From positions 27,646,036 to 27,710,035 of the forward strand of contig JAJLRJ010000005.1 of the NCBI GenBank assembly GCA_024195265.1: a stretch of DNA of 64,000 nucleotides, in the 5' to 3' direction. Shown here piece by piece: positions 60,320 through 64,000 of this stretch. Position 1 is the stretch's first letter, and the number at the start of each line of letters is the position of its first letter. The position numbers were made by a program, and so were the translations under genes. This DNA comes from Dendrophyllia cribrosa. Its lineage: Eukaryota > Cnidaria > Anthozoa > Scleractinia > Dendrophylliidae. A model generated the notes under the pieces. It had not been told where the DNA came from and did not search any database. It saw nothing but the letters and a program-made list of their open reading frames with translations.

Positions 60320-62575
60320 TTTTTTATTATCGATCTTTGAGTCACATTTTTGTAAAGTTTGAAGAGAATCCGTTGCTATGTGATGTCGTAAGTAGCATGC
60401 GGTCAAACTGTTTTTTAATAAAAATGCCTGATTTTTACTTTCGTCGGAGTAAAACATATAAAACATTACCAAAAGCAGCAAATTGTTTAATTATATCCGT
60501 CATATTTTACAACTCTAGCAGAGTACGAATTGTTTGCAATTTCTCCATGCAATTTCACTTTCCTTCAAAATATGAAATTTACCTCCATCGCTGGATATAT
60601 GTCATGTAGACCTAAGGTATATCGAGAGCTGTATGACCATATGTGGGCAGTGTATCAATGTGTTGAATTATAATAAGTAATATTTGTTGTTCAGTTGGGT
60701 TAAGAGAGGTTGCACTCCATATATTAAACCACTGCACCAGATACAATCATAGAGTAGAGTACACTCCAAAGTATGTTCTATTGGCTCTGGCTTATTACAT
60801 TCTGTACAGTTAATTTAGCTCCCAGGCTCAAAATTATATTAACTATTTAAATTATCAGTACTTATCAGTAATAAAATGTGTGTAGGTATTTTTAAAATAT
60901 AGTTGTAAAAAAATAATGAGTAAATAAAGTATTGAATTGTATTGAATATTATAAATAAGCATAAAAAAGAAGTGTGATGGATATTTCGAACAAATAGTGG
61001 CGGAAGTGGAGATTTTAGGTTAATAACAGAAATCTAAGTAAAACTTTGGTCAGCTACTTTCCCAGCGACATAACAGACAAGTTAAAGACAGAAGTGGAGT
61101 AAAAAAATAATACTTTTATCGTTGCCAAAATTAAACCTCTATTCTTTTTACTTTTGTGTCGACAATTTTGGCCGTTGCGAGGTATGTTTCATTGAACTAT
61201 GTTAATTGCAAGTTACTTTTTCTCGCAACGGTATTTCACCGCGCTTTACACATTACATTACATAGTGTAAGGTTCTAGTACATTGCAACGCATTGCACAT
61301 TACACTGCATGGTGCATTTCAGGGCTTTGCACATCACATTGCACAATGCAGTGCAGCGCATTGCACACAATGCATGTAACATAGGGGTTTTTTAAAAAAA
61401 TCCCTTACCATATGTGACAATACGATAACTGAAGAGTCTTGAGGAAGGATCATTGCTACGCATTTTGAATGTCCAGAGACTTATGCGCTGAACCTTAAGG
61501 TTGGTGTAACAGGCTCTATCATTCGTATCACATTTTCGGTCACATCTCCTAAATAGAATAGAGAACACAATATATGACTGACTGGTATATGAATGGATAG
61601 TAAATAGGCAGAAGCCACCTTACATCGGTTTTCCTTGCCAGTCACAAGAACAATAGAAAGAGAGTTCACAAACTGTCAAACGTCAACCTTAGAGCTCAAG
61701 TTCGCGCTAAGGTATCATGTTGTCTGCGTATATATGGGTCTGCAAGTTCCTTCATCTGTCAATACATAATACTACTGACTCCCCAACAACTTGGCTGGAG
61801 TGTATATGCTTCGTGCTTTCTATTAAGCGGGACGTCCCGAGCTTATCAAGTGAAACCTTGGTGGTAAAATCAACTCTTTTCTTTTGTGAACTTTCAATAC
61901 TTACTTTTCTGTGGTGTTTACGTAGTTTTTAGGGCACTTTAATTTACGAACGCATCTGTGAGATCCGAAAGTGTTGAAGCAAAAGTGATCATTGTTGCAC
62001 TTTAATCCGGCCTCGCACTCGTCAAAATCTAAGGGAGACAAGTAATTTTAGCCATTAATATAACGTTAAGTTGTTGTTGGGTATGAGCACAACTTTTCAG
62101 TACTGTGCATGGTTTAAATTATCACCTACATGCTTTACCAATAGACCTTTCCTAAAAATACCATAAAATTCTTTAATGTGCAGTTTTAGGGCCTGTTTAC
62201 AAGGAGTTAAGGTAACCCAATTTCAAGTGCTTTTATACATTTTCAGTCCCGCCTAAAGCTATTTTCAGTCGCTACTCGTGAAAAAACAATGGCTTTTCAT
62301 AGTTATTCTAAAAATTGAGGACATTGCACCTTTAAACCTAGCTCAATCGGTGAAAAAACTGTTACGACACTTTCATTTTAAGGTCAATTTTGGTATCATG
62401 AACAAACGGGCAATGCAAGGTTCAACCGTTCATATTTGTTGTTGATTTGTAAAAATATATTTACCTGAACAGTAATAGCCAGTGGAGTTGTAACCACTTG
62501 GGCAAAGACAGCGGTAACCTCCGGGCACGTTCAGACAGCGATAAGCGCATCTGTCGGAGCTGCACTCGTTCCTGT
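59182..62575 (-). CDS. fibulin-like extracellular-matrix glycoprotein, 3' part (4 exons)
   Basis: Minus-strand exons in transcript order: 62575-62465, 62028-61905, 61548-61409, 59447-59182 (stop TAG). Donors are GTAAAT, GTAAGT, GTAAGG; acceptors CTTACAG, CCCTTAG, ATTTAG, GTTGCAG. Phases agree (1, 2, 1). The first exon is an EGF module (NECSSDRCAYRCLNVPGGYR) joined to DFDECEAGLKCNNDHFCFNT, a calcium-binding EGF signature. LKCPKNYVNTTEKRCDRKCD begins the fibulin C-terminal module. The last exon contains NGDFAYIQNKGRIKGPKIFY and ends VFVSRYEF, closely like the fibulin C-terminus (YVSQYPF type in vertebrate fibulins). The protein should be secreted and act in matrix or basement-membrane assembly. 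The 5' part, with signal peptide and other EGF repeats, lies beyond 64000. Hemicentins can share this C-terminal domain, so the exact paralogue is open. The last intron holds a MITE and the end of the assembly duplication. Confidence 0.88.
60320..61408. other. fibulin-like intron, unique part
   Basis: First sequence unique to the right contig. A run of TAAATAAAGTATTGAATTGT-type sequence near 60920 resembles a retroposon tail. 61236-61375 is rich in ATTGCACATTACA/TGCATTGCACA short repeats. No exon signal. Confidence 0.4.
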
Positions 62576-64000
62576 CTGTAAGAACAAAACAGTATGAAAA
62601 CAATAATATATCAAAGACGAGGAAGAGTTTTTCGTCAGATGTTGAAACAGTTCAACACTGAGAAGTGGGTTAAAAAACGAGGCGCAACCGAGTTTTTTTA
62701 ATCCACTCCAAACCTCCTTCACGGAAGTGATTTCCTTTGTGTCCTCGTCAAGAATCATTAATGAGTTTGAGATGGTCTTCTAACGCCGTTTTTAACCCTT
62801 TTAAAAGCCCCAATGACGATCAGTATCAAATGTCTCCTTGTAATATCAATGCTTATTGAATACGAGAGGTCATGAGAATTAAGGATATGATCACCAAACA
62901 CTGATGAATTCTTTTGATATTTTAACAACTTCTTTCGTCCAGGCGCCGGATTTACGAAATCCTACCTAAGATAACTTAGGATAAAATCAAGGAGCTTCCT
63001 AATTAGATATGTCCTAAGTGTTATTCACGAAAGATATCTTACGCCCATCCTAAGATACGCGCAACTTAGGAGTCTCTTAATTATATATAAGTTCACTGGT
63101 CCCGAAAAAGTGATATTTAATTCATACAACAATGTTGACTCAAACAACAACAAAAAACGGGCTTGGATCACACTTGCGGAAAAAGTCAGCCCAGTTTCAG
63201 GAAATTCCCGAAATGTGAGAGAAAAAGGAGGTGGATGTTCCTGAAAAGTGATACCATTATTGATATTGCCCTCTTAAAGCACTGGCACAAGCTGCTGTCG
63301 CTCTATTGAAAAGCATCGTGGGTTCTTCCATGACATTTTGTCACGATGTTTAATATTATATTTTTTGCATCGCACACAACTTGAGTATTGAGGTGGTACT
63401 GGAGGCAAAATTGGTGATTTTTTGCACTTTTTACTTCGAAAGAAAAATTAAGAAATATTTACCCCAGAAGAGTGAAATTTTCAGAGCTACTACAGAATTG
63501 TATCTTGATTGTAAAAATAATTTCAGTTGTTCGAAATAATTCAAGGAATTCGTGGAATTTAAGGAATTTAAGGGGTTGGTGTGACTGTCCTTTTTTAGGG
63601 GATCAGCCACCACTCAAAGGGGATTTAACTGTTTGCAATAAAAATTGTTCCAAAGATATAACATGCAAAAAGACAAATTTTCACCGGAGTGCGTCACTGG
63701 AAAGCAAAAAGGAACAATTTGAAGATAAATAATATAAACTCGCCTTTAGATGAAGTTTGTCACCTTGTCCTGTCCTCGATATCTCGAGAAATATGACGCA
63801 CTCCGGTGAAAACTTTCGTAAACACATCTAGCTTCTTTCCTCCAAATTTCATACCCTTCTGATTTATCGTTCACATAAATTCACATTTACTGCGTTCTAA
63901 TATGGAAATTCAAAGCAAATTTTCCCGGAAAAATCGAGCATAACTTGAAGAAATTCACCGCAAACGTTCTATTTCGGTTAACACTTATTTCCATCTGTCA
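62576..64000. other. fibulin-like upstream intron
   Basis: No further EGF exon recognised up to the window end. 62950-63110 has several CCTAAG/CTTAGG motifs in both orientations. A 19-bp inverted pair TTCACCGGAGTGCGTCA (about 63681) / TGACGCACTCCGGTGAA (about 63796) suggests a small foldback. Confidence 0.4.

Noticed and set aside
61236..61375. Possible tandem array of CATTGCACA-like motifs
   Set aside because: Units are irregular in length and spacing; described as low-complexity sequence only.
63130..63330. Possible Myb/SANT-like fragment (KKRAWITLAEKVSPVSGNSR)
   Set aside because: A weak resemblance to Harbinger Myb partners, but it is short, followed by stops and lacks the rest of the domain.

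Overview
This is animal nuclear DNA, most likely from a cnidarian (stony coral or anemone). That placement is an inference from the AT-rich sequence, the spliced metazoan extracellular-matrix gene, the very high density of short inverted-repeat transposons, and the Ty3/gypsy and PIF/Harbinger elements. I saw no operons, rRNA, tRNA or CRISPR arrays.

Layout, left to right. 1-5260: body of a Ty3/gypsy retrotransposon (gag, a MYND-like finger, protease, reverse transcriptase, RNase H, integrase), broken by a deletion and frameshift in the reverse transcriptase. 5519-7595: the last four exons of a plus-strand gene, spliced in consistent phase, with one GC-AG intron. 8.0-15.7 kb: DNA transposons, including a dead PIF/Harbinger element (9210-11423) and a decayed STAND/NB-ARC ATPase fragment (about 12590-12829, minus strand). 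15897-19051: a possible small plus-strand gene with five exon-like blocks. 19-30 kb: more foldback elements, including a four-level nest (22297-24323), and an 81-base run of C.

30076-44937 and 45438-60319 are two nearly identical copies of about 14.9 kb, separated by exactly 500 N. The two copies meet only at the gap. This is best explained as two overlapping contig ends that were not merged, not a biological duplication. The copied segment contains a composite of nested TTAA-flanked elements and the last coding exon of a fibulin-like gene.

59182 to beyond 64000, minus strand: the 3' part of that fibulin-like gene. It has a calcium-binding EGF exon, a second EGF-type exon leading into the fibulin C-terminal domain, and two further exons of that domain, all joined in phase. 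The copy of the last exon at 43805-44070 is an orphan produced by the assembly duplication.

The recognisable genes are three: the lectin- or propeller-like 3' end, the small uncertain gene, and the fibulin-like gene. They do not form a pathway. Nearly everything else is transposon-derived. Recurrent themes are several unrelated inverted-repeat families that share TTAA ends, repeated nesting, and transposons carrying full CRE, E2F-like, CCAAT and ETS-like motifs. I did not find a convincing new biological system.
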